A DNA stretch of 64,000 nucleotides from Ruegeria atlantica (GTDB lineage Bacteria > Pseudomonadota > Alphaproteobacteria > Rhodobacterales > Rhodobacteraceae). The notes beneath the pieces are model-generated. The model searched no databases and was not told the origin of the DNA. It saw only the letters and a list, made by a program, of their open reading frames with translations. A program made the translations under genes and the position numbers. The stretch spans positions 149,832 through 213,831 of the forward strand of contig NZ_WQFE01000009.1 of assembly GCF_013033965.1 (NCBI RefSeq), written 5' to 3'. Within the stretch, counting starts at the first letter, position 1. Each line of letters begins with the position of its first letter. Positions 43,106 to 52,335 of the stretch are shown here, piece after piece.

Positions 43106-45481
43106 TTAGCGATCATCGCCGCCCGGGCCGATATCGTCCAGATAGTCCTCGTCAATCGCAGCCTGCACCGCACCAGTGACGGCTTCTCGCTGCTTCGGCG
43201 TCAGATCTTCCGGCTCCTTGCCTTCGGCCAACCGTACGGTGACTTCACGGTGCGCGAACTTGATGCCTTCACGTGCAAACAATTCGCGGATGTCCTGATA
43301 GACTTTCTTGCGCACCAGCCATTGATCGCCCGGCTTGGTCATGAACTTGACCCGAATGATCATCGCAGAGTCCTGCATTTCGATCACCCCTTGCGACTTC
43401 AGCGGTTGGATAAAGTTGTCGCCGATCACCGGATCGCTCAGCAACTGCTGACCCAGCTTCTTGATCAGCTTGCGAACCTTCTCGACGTCTGTGTCATAGG
43501 TCACCCGCAGCGGCAGCTTCATGATGACCCAATCGCGGGAGTAGTTAGTCAGGACCTTGATCTCGCCAAAGGGAATGGTGTTCAGCGCACCCAAGTGGTG
43601 ACGCAGTTGGAATGACCGGACCGAGATCTTTTCGACCGTTCCCTTAACGTCACCGATGTCGATATATTCACCCTTGCGGAACGCGTCATCCATAAGGAAG
43701 AACGCCCCCGAAAAGATATCGCGGACCAATGTCTGTGACCCAAAGCCCACCGCCAGACCAACAACACCGGCACCCGCGAACAACGGACTGACATTGATGC
43801 CCAACTCCATCAGGGCAATCAGCGCAATCGTCACAACGACGACAGCCAAAATGGCACCCCGGAAAAGCGGCAACAGAGTCGCAAGGCGACTTTGTCCACC
43901 TTCTCCGCCTTCATCGCCCAATTCTGCCTGACCGCCGCCGTCGTCAATCTCCTGCGCGATCTTCGAGTCGATCCAGATGCGGAAGAAATGGAACAGGACA
44001 TAGCCCATGAAGAGGATCACCATCACATCCAGAGCCCGCTCGATCGGCAGATCCTCGCTCCAGCTGGCGTCCGGATTCCAGATAACAACCAAGGCATACA
44101 GCCCGACAACAAAGGCCAGAATACCGGCGACCCGTCGCGCCAGATCTTCGTAGGTCAGGATCGAATGCTTGCGCATCTCGGCCTGCGGCGTCTCGATCAC
44201 TTCAACCTCTGCATCCACCTCGTCGGCATCGACATTCAACTCTTCAAGCTGACGGTTGCGATTGAAATACCGCTCCAACAGATAATTCATCGCCCCATAG
44301 GCAATCACGACCGACATGAAAATGGCATAGCTGCTTGCCACAATCGGGATCGAGTTTTGATTTTCAAGCACTAAGTCAACAGCCAGCTTGAACCAGCTGA
44401 ACACCATGTACAGGATCAACACCGGCGCCCATGCGAACGAGATCAAGCGCAGAATCCACGACACCTGATCCGGTGTCCGCCCGCCGCGAATTGCGTTCGA
44501 AATGGCACGGGCGTTGAACAGGATCATCAGGACATTGCCGACTGCGCCCAACATGGTCAGACTGCCATAGACCATGGCATAGACGTTATAGTTCAGCCCG
44601 AAGTCTGCCACCCAAGTCGCAAAAAGCACAACGGTAATGTCGTAAGTCGCCAGCGCCGACGCCCAGATGTACAGGCGTTTGGCATCTTTGTCCGAGAATG
44701 GCGGAAGGCGGTATTGGCTCAGATACGGTGATAGAACCATACGCCAAAGGTCTGACACCGTACGCGACAGGAAGAACGCCGTGAAAATGGCCGTGACCGT
44801 GAACTGGATCGAGATGTCTTCGGCCTCGCCAAAAAACACAAAACCGACAATCAGCGCCATCAGCATCGCAAATATCGTGGCCCCTATTCCCATCAGGAAA
44901 CGGAAGACCAAAAACGGCATCTTTTCGCGATAGCCTTGCGGATCTTCCTTGGACCGTGCCACCACAAAGCCCTTGGCGATGCGCTTGCCGTATATCTCAA
45001 TCGACAACCAGCGTCCGATCAGGAGGAACAGAACGTTCCAGAACAGAACCTCGACATAGGTCTGTATTCGGCCATCAGGGCTGGTCTGGCGCAGAACGTA
45101 TTGCACCTCGAATATTGAATAGGGCAACGCTTCGAGCCGCGAATTCATCGAGTCGCGGAACTTGGAAAACCGCTCTTGCGCCTTCATAAGCTGCGAGCCG
45201 TCGGCCATATGGTCCCCGGCTGCGGTCTCAGGCGCGACACCGCTTTGCTCGCCCGAGGATACGATCTGCCCGGCGCTGTCGATAACGATCACACTGGCCC
45301 CGGCTTCGGTCGCGGATCGGATCGCCTCGGCCAAATCGCTGTCGCTGGTTGTTTCCGTGCTGCTGCCCCCGGCTGAGGGATACCCCGGTATAAGAGAAGT
45401 CTGTGCGACAGCTCCGGTGACCAGTGTCAGAGTAAGGGACCAGATTAAAAGCGTTAATCCGGTCAGCAATGTTCGTGTCAT
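43106..45481 (-). CDS. Large MscS-family mechanosensitive ion channel
   Basis: 791 aa from the ATG at 45481; a TTG at 45496 adds five residues. A signal-like N-terminus (TLLTGLTLLIWSLTLTLVTG) precedes a short soluble region, then about ten membrane spans. The pore helix and beta domain of MscS are clear: LFAGAGVVGLAVGFGSQTLV then RDIFSGAFFLMDDAFRKGEY and IDIGDVKGTVEKISVRSFQL. It is an inner-membrane channel of the large, multi-span type, opening under membrane tension. Acidic C-terminal tail. Convergent with the CoA-transferase gene. Confidence 0.92.
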   Translation of the reverse strand: MTRTLLTGLTLLIWSLTLTLVTGAVAQTSLIPGYPSAGGSSTETTSDSDLAEAIRSATEAGASVIVIDSAGQIVSSGEQSGVAPETAAGDHMADGSQLMKAQERFSKFRDSMNSRLEALPYSIFEVQYVLRQTSPDGRIQTYVEVLFWNVLFLLIGRWLSIEIYGKRIAKGFVVARSKEDPQGYREKMPFLVFRFLMGIGATIFAMLMALIVGFVFFGEAEDISIQFTVTAIFTAFFLSRTVSDLWRMVLSPYLSQYRLPPFSDKDAKRLYIWASALATYDITVVLFATWVADFGLNYNVYAMVYGSLTMLGAVGNVLMILFNARAISNAIRGGRTPDQVSWILRLISFAWAPVLILYMVFSWFKLAVDLVLENQNSIPIVASSYAIFMSVVIAYGAMNYLLERYFNRNRQLEELNVDADEVDAEVEVIETPQAEMRKHSILTYEDLARRVAGILAFVVGLYALVVIWNPDASWSEDLPIERALDVMVILFMGYVLFHFFRIWIDSKIAQEIDDGGGQAELGDEGGEGGQSRLATLLPLFRGAILAVVVVTIALIALMELGINVSPLFAGAGVVGLAVGFGSQTLVRDIFSGAFFLMDDAFRKGEYIDIGDVKGTVEKISVRSFQLRHHLGALNTIPFGEIKVLTNYSRDWVIMKLPLRVTYDTDVEKVRKLIKKLGQQLLSDPVIGDNFIQPLKSQGVIEMQDSAMIIRVKFMTKPGDQWLVRKKVYQDIRELFAREGIKFAHREVTVRLAEGKEPEDLTPKQREAVTGAVQAAIDEDYLDDIGPGGDDR

Positions 45482-45837
45482 CGGGTGTTTTTCCAATTCC
45501 TCTTTCGGGACACAGGTTATCGGAGCCTGCTGACGGGTTCAAATAATCAACCCCCGCGTTCTCAACATCGTGTCAAGCCGTGTTCCCGGCACCATGGTAT
45601 GAATAGAAGTGTTTGCAACCTTGGAAAAACTGAATATGACCGACCAGACGCAGTCATCGCGACGATGAGCAGAAAACTTGATGTAGAACAGGGCGCAGAT
45701 GCGAAACCCAAGGTCAAAATCAGCAAACGGCGGAAGCGACCCGTGGCACCGTTGATTTTGCACATGGCTGGAAAAAATATATACGTTACGGGTGCAAGCG
45801 CGCGGAGTTGCACCAAAACACTGAATTGGGCAAGGGC
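45482..45837. other. Intergenic region upstream of the glycosyltransferase operon
   Basis: 356 bp between divergent genes. AT-rich sequence near 45770-45785 contains AATATA/TATATA boxes about 18-20 bases after TTGATT at 45752, a possible promoter for the glycosyltransferase operon. A 58-codon reading frame (45665-45841) covers the right half and is listed separately. Nothing else seen. Confidence 0.5.
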
Positions 45838-45841
45838 ATGA
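45665..45841 (+). CDS. Possible 58-aa leader ORF overlapping the first glycosyltransferase gene
   Basis: ATG at 45665 opens MSRKLDVEQGADAKPKVKIS and a basic run SKRRKRPVAP; its TGA at 45839-45841 overlaps the ATG at 45838 (ATGA), the same coupling used throughout the downstream operon. There is no good Shine-Dalgarno, and the protein looks like no family I know. It may be a chance frame. If the promoter near 45752-45783 is the true one, the ORF start would lie upstream of it and the ORF would not be translated from that transcript. Confidence 0.25.
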   Translation: MSRKLDVEQGADAKPKVKISKRRKRPVAPLILHMAGKNIYVTGASARSCTKTLNWARA

Positions 45842-47052
45842 GCCTAGGAAGACAAAACGATACAACCGGCCGTGCGCCGCGCATCTTGTTCTACAGCCAC
45901 GATACGTTCGGGTTGGGCCACTTGCGCAGGTCTCGTGCATTGGCAAGTGCCATTACGCAGGCCGACCCTTTGGCATCAGCCTTGATCCTCACTGGTTCAC
46001 CCGTGGCAGGGCGGTTCACTTTTCCGCGCCGCGTCGATCATGTGCGTTTACCAGGTGTAACCAAACGCGCCGATGGGTCTTACGCATCCCGAACGATTGG
46101 CATGGGAATTGAGGAAGTGACCGAGCTTCGATCTGGTCTGATCCAGACAGCGGTTCAGCAATTCGATCCCGATGTGCTGATCGTTGACAAAGAGCCGACC
46201 GGCTTCCGCAGTGAGCTGCTGCCCACCATGGAAAAGCTGCTGCGGTCCCGCCGCACCAAAATGGTCCTTGGCCTCCGAGATGTTTTGGACGAACCCGAAG
46301 TACTGGCCGCCGAGTGGGAGCGTAAAGACGCCATTGCGGCGACCGAGACGTTTTACGATGAAATCTGGGTCTACGGGCTGCGGTCGATCTACGACCCGAC
46401 CAAGGGCCTGCCCCTCAGCCCCGCCGCGCAATCGCGGATCCATTGGACTGGCTACCTGCGCCGCGATCTGGGCCCGGTCGGCGATCCACCTGAACAGCCT
46501 TACATCCTGATTACCCCAGGCGGCGGCGGTGACGGCAAAGCCATGGTGAACCAGGTTTTGTCAGCCTATGAAAAAGACCCCAACCTGTCGCCGCGCGCGG
46601 TCTTGGTCTATGGCCCATTCCTGTCGGGTGAGTTGCGGGAAGAATTTGAAACCCGTGTGGCCGCGCTGAACGGCCGGGTTACTGCCGTTGGCTTTGAATC
46701 CCAGATCGAGACGCTGTTTGCCGGGGCCGCTGGTGTGGTCTGTATGGGCGGGTACAATACGTTCTGCGAGGTGCTCTCGTTCGACAAGCGCGCTGTCATC
46801 GTTCCCCGTACGACACCGCGTTTGGAACAATGGATCCGCGCCTCACAGGCCGAAGATCTGGGGCTTGTAAGAATGCTGGATGAAAACCGCGATGGATTGA
46901 CGGCGGACGCAATGATCGAGGCTATCCGTAACTTGCCCCAGCAACCGTTGCCGTCCCAGGCAATCCGCGAAGGTCTGCTTGACGGTTTGGACTATGTCAC
47001 AAGCCGTGTGGACGCGCTGCTTGGTGGGGAACGGGAACGAGCCACCGGATGA
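45838..47052 (+). CDS. Glycosyltransferase, GT-B fold (MurG/GT28-like), first gene of operon
   Basis: 404 aa from ATG 45838 (MSLGRQNDTTG). N-terminal motif ILFYSHDTFGLGHLRRSRAL is the acceptor-side glycine loop of MurG-like GT-B enzymes. The C-terminal nucleotide-sugar domain has YILITPGGGGDGKAMVNQVL and VCMGGYNTFCEVLSFDKRAV with PRTTPRLEQWIRA, matching the donor-binding block. No signal peptide, so it is cytoplasmic or membrane-peripheral. A TTG at 45808 would add ten residues. Its stop overlaps the next gene by ATGA. Related to the protein at 49950. Sugar and acceptor unknown. Confidence 0.82.
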   Translation: MSLGRQNDTTGRAPRILFYSHDTFGLGHLRRSRALASAITQADPLASALILTGSPVAGRFTFPRRVDHVRLPGVTKRADGSYASRTIGMGIEEVTELRSGLIQTAVQQFDPDVLIVDKEPTGFRSELLPTMEKLLRSRRTKMVLGLRDVLDEPEVLAAEWERKDAIAATETFYDEIWVYGLRSIYDPTKGLPLSPAAQSRIHWTGYLRRDLGPVGDPPEQPYILITPGGGGDGKAMVNQVLSAYEKDPNLSPRAVLVYGPFLSGELREEFETRVAALNGRVTAVGFESQIETLFAGAAGVVCMGGYNTFCEVLSFDKRAVIVPRTTPRLEQWIRASQAEDLGLVRMLDENRDGLTADAMIEAIRNLPQQPLPSQAIREGLLDGLDYVTSRVDALLGGERERATG

Positions 47053-48296
47053 CTTCAGAAAAACCTAAGCTCGCGGTGCTGGTCAAAGGATGGCCGCGCC
47101 TGTCCGAGACGTTTATAGCGCAGGAGCTTGTGGCACTGCAGGATGCTGGCCACCGGTTCGACATCTGGTCCCTGCGCCACCCGACCGACATCAAGCGTCA
47201 CCCGTTGCACGACCGGTTCAAGGGACAGGTCCACTACCTGCCCGAGTATCTGTATGAAGAACCGGATCGTGTCTGGGCCGCCCGCCACATCGCAGGTACG
47301 CTGCCCGGCTATGCCAAAGCTTACAAGGTCTGGCGCTCTGATCTGCGTCGCGACCTGACACATAATCGTATCCGACGGTTCGGCCAGGCCTGCGTTCTGG
47401 CTGCCGAACTGCCCGCGGAAACGCAGGTGATGTATGCGCATTTCATGCATACGCCTTCGTCGGTCGCACGCTACGCTGCCATCATGCGCAACGTACCCTG
47501 GAGCTTTTCGGCGCATGCCAAGGACATCTGGACCTCACCCGACTGGGAAAAGGCCGAGAAATTGCAGGCAAGCACGCATGGCGCAGCTTTCGGCGCGACG
47601 TGTACAGCCATCGGAGCCGAGCATCTGCGCAGTCTGGCGGACGATCCCGCGCGGGTTGATCTGATCTACCACGGTCTGGATCTGAATCGATTTCCTGACC
47701 CGCCGACGCGAGTGGTGCGCACGCCGGATGGGCCGTTTCACATGCTCTCGGTCGGCCGTCTGGTCGAAAAAAAGGGCTTTGATCGTCTGATAGATTCCTT
47801 TGCCATGCTGCCGAGTTCGCTGGGCTGGCATTGGACGCATATTGGCGGCGGTACACTTGGCGATGACCTGCGCGAAAGGGCTGAGGCCCTAGGGATCTCG
47901 GACCGGATCACATGGAAGGGGGCCTGTGACCAACCCGAGGTCATCGCGGCCATGCGGACATCTGATCTTTTTGTGCTGCCCAGCCGGATCGCGGCTGACG
48001 GCGATCGCGACGGGTTGCCAAATGTCCTGATGGAGGCTGCGTCCCAGCTGTTGCCGATCCTGTCGACGCCGGTCTCTGCCATTCCGGAGTTCATCGAAAC
48101 CGGGACTCATGGCATTTTATCGGACGATCACCCGGCCGCGCTTGCTGCCGCGATCACCAAAATGGCAGCCGCTCCTGAGGGTACTGCATCCATGGCAGCT
48201 GCTGCTCGTTCACGCCTGATTGCCGAATTCCGCATGGACCCCGGCATTGCCCTGTTGTCCAAACGGCTAAGCGCTCTGGGCGCGACTAAAGACTGA
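47049..48296 (+). CDS. Glycosyltransferase family 4
   Basis: 415 aa, GT-B fold. KLAVLVKGWPRLSETFIAQE is the N-terminal motif of the GT4 group that includes exopolysaccharide transferases. The C-terminal domain has LSVGRLVEKKGFDRLIDSF and DGLPNVLMEAASQLLPILST with the E-x7-E type donor-binding pair. It adds a sugar to an unknown acceptor at the cytoplasmic face. It overlaps both neighbours (ATGA before; its stop and the next start share one base). Confidence 0.9.
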   Translation: MTSEKPKLAVLVKGWPRLSETFIAQELVALQDAGHRFDIWSLRHPTDIKRHPLHDRFKGQVHYLPEYLYEEPDRVWAARHIAGTLPGYAKAYKVWRSDLRRDLTHNRIRRFGQACVLAAELPAETQVMYAHFMHTPSSVARYAAIMRNVPWSFSAHAKDIWTSPDWEKAEKLQASTHGAAFGATCTAIGAEHLRSLADDPARVDLIYHGLDLNRFPDPPTRVVRTPDGPFHMLSVGRLVEKKGFDRLIDSFAMLPSSLGWHWTHIGGGTLGDDLRERAEALGISDRITWKGACDQPEVIAAMRTSDLFVLPSRIAADGDRDGLPNVLMEAASQLLPILSTPVSAIPEFIETGTHGILSDDHPAALAAAITKMAAAPEGTASMAAAARSRLIAEFRMDPGIALLSKRLSALGATKD

Positions 48297-49372
48297 TGGC
48301 TCGCGTCGCCTTTTTCTCACCGATGAAGTCACCGGACAGCCCGGTGCCTTCGGGTGACAGGGAAATGGCCCGCAATCTTATCAAGGCGATCGGGGCGCAA
48401 GGAGATGAGGTCATTCTCGTCTCAGACCTGCGTATTTATGACAAAACAGGAAACGCGGAGATGCAGCAGCGTCTGCACACTTATGCCGATGCCGAAGCCC
48501 GGCGGCTGGTCACTGACTTGCCCTCGGACACGGGTTTGTGGGTGACCTATCACAACTACTACAAGGCCCCCGATCTGTTGGGACCCAAAGTGTGCGCTGC
48601 CCGAGGCATCCCCTATCTGCAACTGGAAAGCACCCGCGCGACCAGCCGGTTACACGGGCCCTGGTCTGATTTCGCGCAAGCCGCACATGACGCATGCGAC
48701 GCGGCGGATGTCATTTTCTACCACACGGCCAACGATCTGATCACGCTGGAGCGTGAAAAATACGGAAAACAGCGTCTGGTCGAGCTGCCACCATTTTTGC
48801 CGATCACAAAGTTGCCACCTGCGTCCACCTGTGATGGGCCTATGCTGGCGGTTGGGATGATGCGGCATGGCGACAAACTGGCTTCGTACCAACTGCTGGC
48901 GCAGGCTCTGTCACATCTGACCGGGGATTGGGCATTGGACGTCGCAGGGGACGGACCCGCGCGGAGTGATGTCGAAACACTGATGGCGCCATTTGGGTCG
49001 AAAGTTCGGTTTCTGGGGCAACTGGACCGTGACTCCGTTCAAACGGCGTATGCAAGCGCGTCGATCGTTGCGTGGCCCGGCGTTAACGAGGCTTATGGCA
49101 TGATCTATCTGGAAGCACAGGCCAGCGGAGTGCCGGTGGTTGCACAGGACAGGCCCGGCGTTCGTGACGTGCTGGCCCCGGCTGATTATCCTGCAGTCGA
49201 TGCAGGACCCGAAGGCCTTGCCACCAGATTACGGACACTGCTTGGCGACCCGGCCCTACGCCGTTCGCTTGGTACGACAGCCCGGGAATATACGTCCAAG
49301 CGCCACCTGATGCCCGCAGCAACCGAACGGTTCTGGCAGGCTGCACGACCCTTGATCGGAGGCACTGCATGA
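48296..49372 (+). CDS. Glycosyltransferase family 4 (second)
   Basis: 358 aa. The N-terminal motif VAFFSPMKSPDSPVPSGDRE places the acceptor loop; the donor domain holds VKFLG-like VRFLGQLDRDSVQTAYASAS and GMIYLEAQASGVPVVAQDRP, the conserved Glu and Pro of GT4. Its start overlaps the preceding stop by one base, and its end overlaps the phosphatase gene by four. The donor is unknown. Confidence 0.88.
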   Translation: MARVAFFSPMKSPDSPVPSGDREMARNLIKAIGAQGDEVILVSDLRIYDKTGNAEMQQRLHTYADAEARRLVTDLPSDTGLWVTYHNYYKAPDLLGPKVCAARGIPYLQLESTRATSRLHGPWSDFAQAAHDACDAADVIFYHTANDLITLEREKYGKQRLVELPPFLPITKLPPASTCDGPMLAVGMMRHGDKLASYQLLAQALSHLTGDWALDVAGDGPARSDVETLMAPFGSKVRFLGQLDRDSVQTAYASASIVAWPGVNEAYGMIYLEAQASGVPVVAQDRPGVRDVLAPADYPAVDAGPEGLATRLRTLLGDPALRRSLGTTAREYTSKRHLMPAATERFWQAARPLIGGTA

Positions 49373-49953
49373 GCCGACTTTCTCTTTTACGCCACGGCCA
49401 CACCCATTGGAACCGTGCAGGTCGAATCCAGGGCCGTAGCGACATTCCCCTGGACGATGACGCACGCGCCGAGCTGGCCGGATACGAACTGCCCGGGCAG
49501 TGGGCCAGGGCCACGCTCTGGTCCAGCCCGCTGCATCGCGCCAGCGAAACCGCCAGGTTGGTCGCGGGGAGAGAGCCTATGGTGTCCGATGCGCTGACCG
49601 AGATGAACTGGGGCGATTGGGAAGGCCAGCGTGGCGTTGAACTTATTGCGGACCCCGACAGCGGCTATCGCCATATCGAGGATTGGGGGTGGGACTATCG
49701 CCCGCCAAACGGCGAAAGCCCGGCGGATGTCCGGGCGCGATTACAGCCCTGGCTGGACGGGTTGCAAGGCGACACTGTCGCCGTGTGTCACATCGGTATT
49801 ATGCGGGTCATTCTGGCCTCGGCCTGGGGATGGGGTTTCGACGGCGATGCCCCCTTCAAGATCAAGCGCAACCGACTTTATGTCATTGATCTGGATAGTT
49901 TTCAGCCGGAACCCGAGCCGGTTCGGCTGCTCCGGCGGGATGCCTGTGAATGA
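49369..49953 (+). CDS. Histidine phosphatase (phosphoglycerate-mutase-like) family protein
   Basis: 194 aa. Catalytic LLRHGHTHWNRAGRIQGRSD with the RHG phosphohistidine, SSPLHRASETARL, the acid Glu in LTEMNWGDWEGQ, and the second His in VAVCHIGIMRVILA; all catalytic elements of the branch-1 family are present. No signal peptide. Set among glycosyltransferases, it most likely removes a phosphate from a sugar-phosphate or glycosyl-phosphate intermediate, as other small-molecule glycoside pathways do. ATGA overlaps on both sides. Confidence 0.88.
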   Translation: MSRLSLLRHGHTHWNRAGRIQGRSDIPLDDDARAELAGYELPGQWARATLWSSPLHRASETARLVAGREPMVSDALTEMNWGDWEGQRGVELIADPDSGYRHIEDWGWDYRPPNGESPADVRARLQPWLDGLQGDTVAVCHIGIMRVILASAWGWGFDGDAPFKIKRNRLYVIDLDSFQPEPEPVRLLRRDACE

Positions 49954-51092
49954 AAGTCTTGATTGTTGTCACCCACTTGTTGGGCACCGGGCACCTGAGC
50001 CGCGCTTTGACGCTGGGCCGAGCTTTTGTTGCGAATGGTCACGAGACCTTTGTTGTCTCTGGAGGGATGCCTGCCCCGCAGTTGGACACCACCGGAATGA
50101 CACTCCTGGGCCTGCCACCCTTGCGCTCAGACGGCACTGATTTCACACGTCTTTTGACCCAGGATGGCACTGTCGCGGATGAGGGATACATGGCGGCACG
50201 CTCGGCCGCTCTGGTTGAAGCTGTTCGCAGCTTTGCACCCGATGTTATGATCACCGAGCTGTATCCGTTTGGTCGCCGGTCCTTGGCAGGCGAATTTTTG
50301 GCCGCGCTGGAGGCAGCCCGCGAGATGCGCCCGCGCCCGGTTACTCTTGGGTCAGTCCGCGACATTCTGGCGCCGCCCTCGAAACCCTCAAAGGCGGAGC
50401 GGGCAGAACAGATCATCGCAGAACATTACGACGGCGTCCTTGTCCATTCGGACCAGAGCGTGGTGCCATTGAACGTCAGTTGGCCTGTATCCGAACGGCT
50501 GGAGGGACGCCTGTTTTACACGGGTTTCGTAGCTCCACCACCCCCTGCACCGCACAAGGATGCAATCGGCCAGGGAGAAGTGCTGGTCAGCGCAGGTGGC
50601 GGTCCGGTCGGGCAACCGATCTTTCGCGCGGCCATCGAGGCCGCCCGAAAGATGCCCAACAGGCACTGGCGCCTGTTGGTGGGCGGGCAGGATGCCAAAG
50701 CGCGCATTGAAGAGCTGCGAAAGCGCGTGGGGGATGCCCCGGTCACGGTGGAGCCGGTGCGGCCCGATTTTCGGCAGATGCTGCCCCACGCAGCGGCCTC
50801 GGTCAGTATGTGCGGCTACAACACCGCACTGGATATTCTGCAAACCGGAACCCCTGCCGTATTCATCCCGTTCGATGATGGAAATGAGGTCGAACAGAGC
50901 CTGCGCGCACGCACACTTGCGGAAATGCCTGCCATAGAAGTAATCCCGAGCAAAACCATGAACGGTGATCTGCTGGCCGAGGCCGTGGGCCGCGTGATTT
51001 CATCCGGGCCGCGATCGGTTTCGGATCAAGGGTTCGATGGTGCGGCACAGTCCGTGCGCATCGCCAAGGAGCTTTTGGAGCGCCGCAGATGA
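49950..51092 (+). CDS. Glycosyltransferase, GT-B fold (MurG/GT28-like), second copy
   Basis: 380 aa. KVLIVVTHLLGTGHLSRALT is the same glycine-rich acceptor motif as in the 45838 protein (GxGHLxR), and VLVSAGGGPVGQPIF with VSMCGYNTALDILQTGTPAV and FDDGNEVEQSLRA match its donor domain. The two are paralogues in one operon and so probably add different sugars or act in turn. It is coupled to both neighbours by ATGA overlaps. No membrane segments. Confidence 0.84.
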   Translation: MKVLIVVTHLLGTGHLSRALTLGRAFVANGHETFVVSGGMPAPQLDTTGMTLLGLPPLRSDGTDFTRLLTQDGTVADEGYMAARSAALVEAVRSFAPDVMITELYPFGRRSLAGEFLAALEAAREMRPRPVTLGSVRDILAPPSKPSKAERAEQIIAEHYDGVLVHSDQSVVPLNVSWPVSERLEGRLFYTGFVAPPPPAPHKDAIGQGEVLVSAGGGPVGQPIFRAAIEAARKMPNRHWRLLVGGQDAKARIEELRKRVGDAPVTVEPVRPDFRQMLPHAAASVSMCGYNTALDILQTGTPAVFIPFDDGNEVEQSLRARTLAEMPAIEVIPSKTMNGDLLAEAVGRVISSGPRSVSDQGFDGAAQSVRIAKELLERRR

Positions 51093-51844
51093 ATGTTGAC
51101 TGGCGCAGTTTGACGGATGAGCTGGATATCTGGCAACAGCAAGGGCTAACCTTGCCTCTTTGGTGGCGTGACGATGATGCTGTTTCCACGACGCCGCAAC
51201 TCGGCCGGCTGACCGCGATGTCCGACCAACTCGGGATGCCCGTTCATCTGGCCATCATCCCCCTCGATGCCGAAGACGTGCTGGTCGAATATGTAGCTGC
51301 CCATCCAAACCTGATCCCGGTCGTGCATGGTTGGGCGCATCAGAATCACGCCCCTTCAGGCGAAAAGAAATCGGAGTTCCGCCTGCATCGGCCCATGGCC
51401 GAAATCACTCAGGATATCCGCTCCGGCATCTCGCGCATGGGCGCGTTGTTCGGGGATCAGCTTTGCCCGATGTTTGTGCCGCCATGGAACCGCATTGCGC
51501 CTGAGGTCGTACAAGAGTTGCACTCCGCAGGGTTTCGCATCCTGTCGACCGCTACGCCACGGTCCAGCGCACAGGCAGCACCGGGACTGGACCAGATCAA
51601 CACGCATCTTGACCCGATCGACTGGCACGGATCGCGCGGACTGGCTGACCCTGAGATGTTGGTCGCCAAAACGGCGCAGCTGTTGCAAGACCGCCGCGAA
51701 ACCCAAGCTGACAACGCCGAGCCGTTTGGCATCTTGACCCACCATCTTGTTCATGATGAGGACATCTGGGCATTCACCAGCGACCTGCTGAACCGGCTGC
51801 TGGACGGGCCGGGTTTTGTCTGGTCTGCCCGCCACGCCGACTGA
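51089..51844 (+). CDS. Polysaccharide deacetylase-like protein (NodB fold), cytoplasmic
   Basis: 251 aa, no signal peptide. Metal-site Asp pair in LWWRDDDAVSTTPQL; HxxxH in VVHGWAHQNHAP; catalytic-region MFVPPWNRIAPEVVQELHSA; and a late His in FGILTHHLVHDED. These match the NodB motifs, so a metal-dependent de-N-acetylase (or O-deacetylase) is likely. Being cytoplasmic and among glycosyltransferases, it probably acts on a small glycoside rather than on cell-wall polymer. It overlaps the upstream gene by four bases. Confidence 0.82.
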   Translation: MNVDWRSLTDELDIWQQQGLTLPLWWRDDDAVSTTPQLGRLTAMSDQLGMPVHLAIIPLDAEDVLVEYVAAHPNLIPVVHGWAHQNHAPSGEKKSEFRLHRPMAEITQDIRSGISRMGALFGDQLCPMFVPPWNRIAPEVVQELHSAGFRILSTATPRSSAQAAPGLDQINTHLDPIDWHGSRGLADPEMLVAKTAQLLQDRRETQADNAEPFGILTHHLVHDEDIWAFTSDLLNRLLDGPGFVWSARHAD

Positions 51845-51858
51845 AAACGGAGATCTGA

Positions 51859-52335
51859 ATGAGCCGACTGGATTCCATGCTGCGCCGCCTGACCGCACAA
51901 CGCGATGGTCTGAATTGGGCGGTCGACCAGATCTCAGACATGGCGGGCGACGTGTTGGACATGGGTCTTGGAAACGGGCGTACCTATGACCACTTGCGGG
52001 AAATTCTACCGGACCGGAGAATCTGGGTCATGGACCGTGTGCTGCAATGTCATCCTTCCAGCACACCTCCGGCCGAGGATTTTCTACAGGGCGAGGCTGA
52101 ACCCATGCTAAAAAAGCTCGCGGAAGGCGGGCCGAAAATTACGCTGGCACACTATGATTTCGGGCGCGGCGTCAAGGAAGAAGACGTTGCCGAAGCCGCG
52201 CGCCTCAGCCCTTTGGTCGCGCAGGTGATGCTGCCTGGAGGCCTGCTGATCTCGGGCCAACCGCTTGTTGGCTTTCAACAAATCAGCGGCCCGGAGACCA
52301 TCGCGCCGGACCGCTATTTGTTCTACCGGGCTTGA
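51859..52335 (+). CDS. Small class I SAM-dependent methyltransferase (Methyltransf_17-like), second copy
   Basis: 158 aa. SAM motif DVLDMGLGNGRTYDHLREIL near residue 35 and the WVMDRVLQCHPSSTPP stretch pair it with the protein at 35115; it ends DRYLFYRA where the other ends RCFIYRR. GGAG precedes the ATG by six bases. It is the last gene of the glycosyltransferase operon, 14 bp after the deacetylase. Its stop codon is directly adjacent to the convergent phnM stop. It may methylate the product of the operon. Confidence 0.82.
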   Translation: MSRLDSMLRRLTAQRDGLNWAVDQISDMAGDVLDMGLGNGRTYDHLREILPDRRIWVMDRVLQCHPSSTPPAEDFLQGEAEPMLKKLAEGGPKITLAHYDFGRGVKEEDVAEAARLSPLVAQVMLPGGLLISGQPLVGFQQISGPETIAPDRYLFYRA

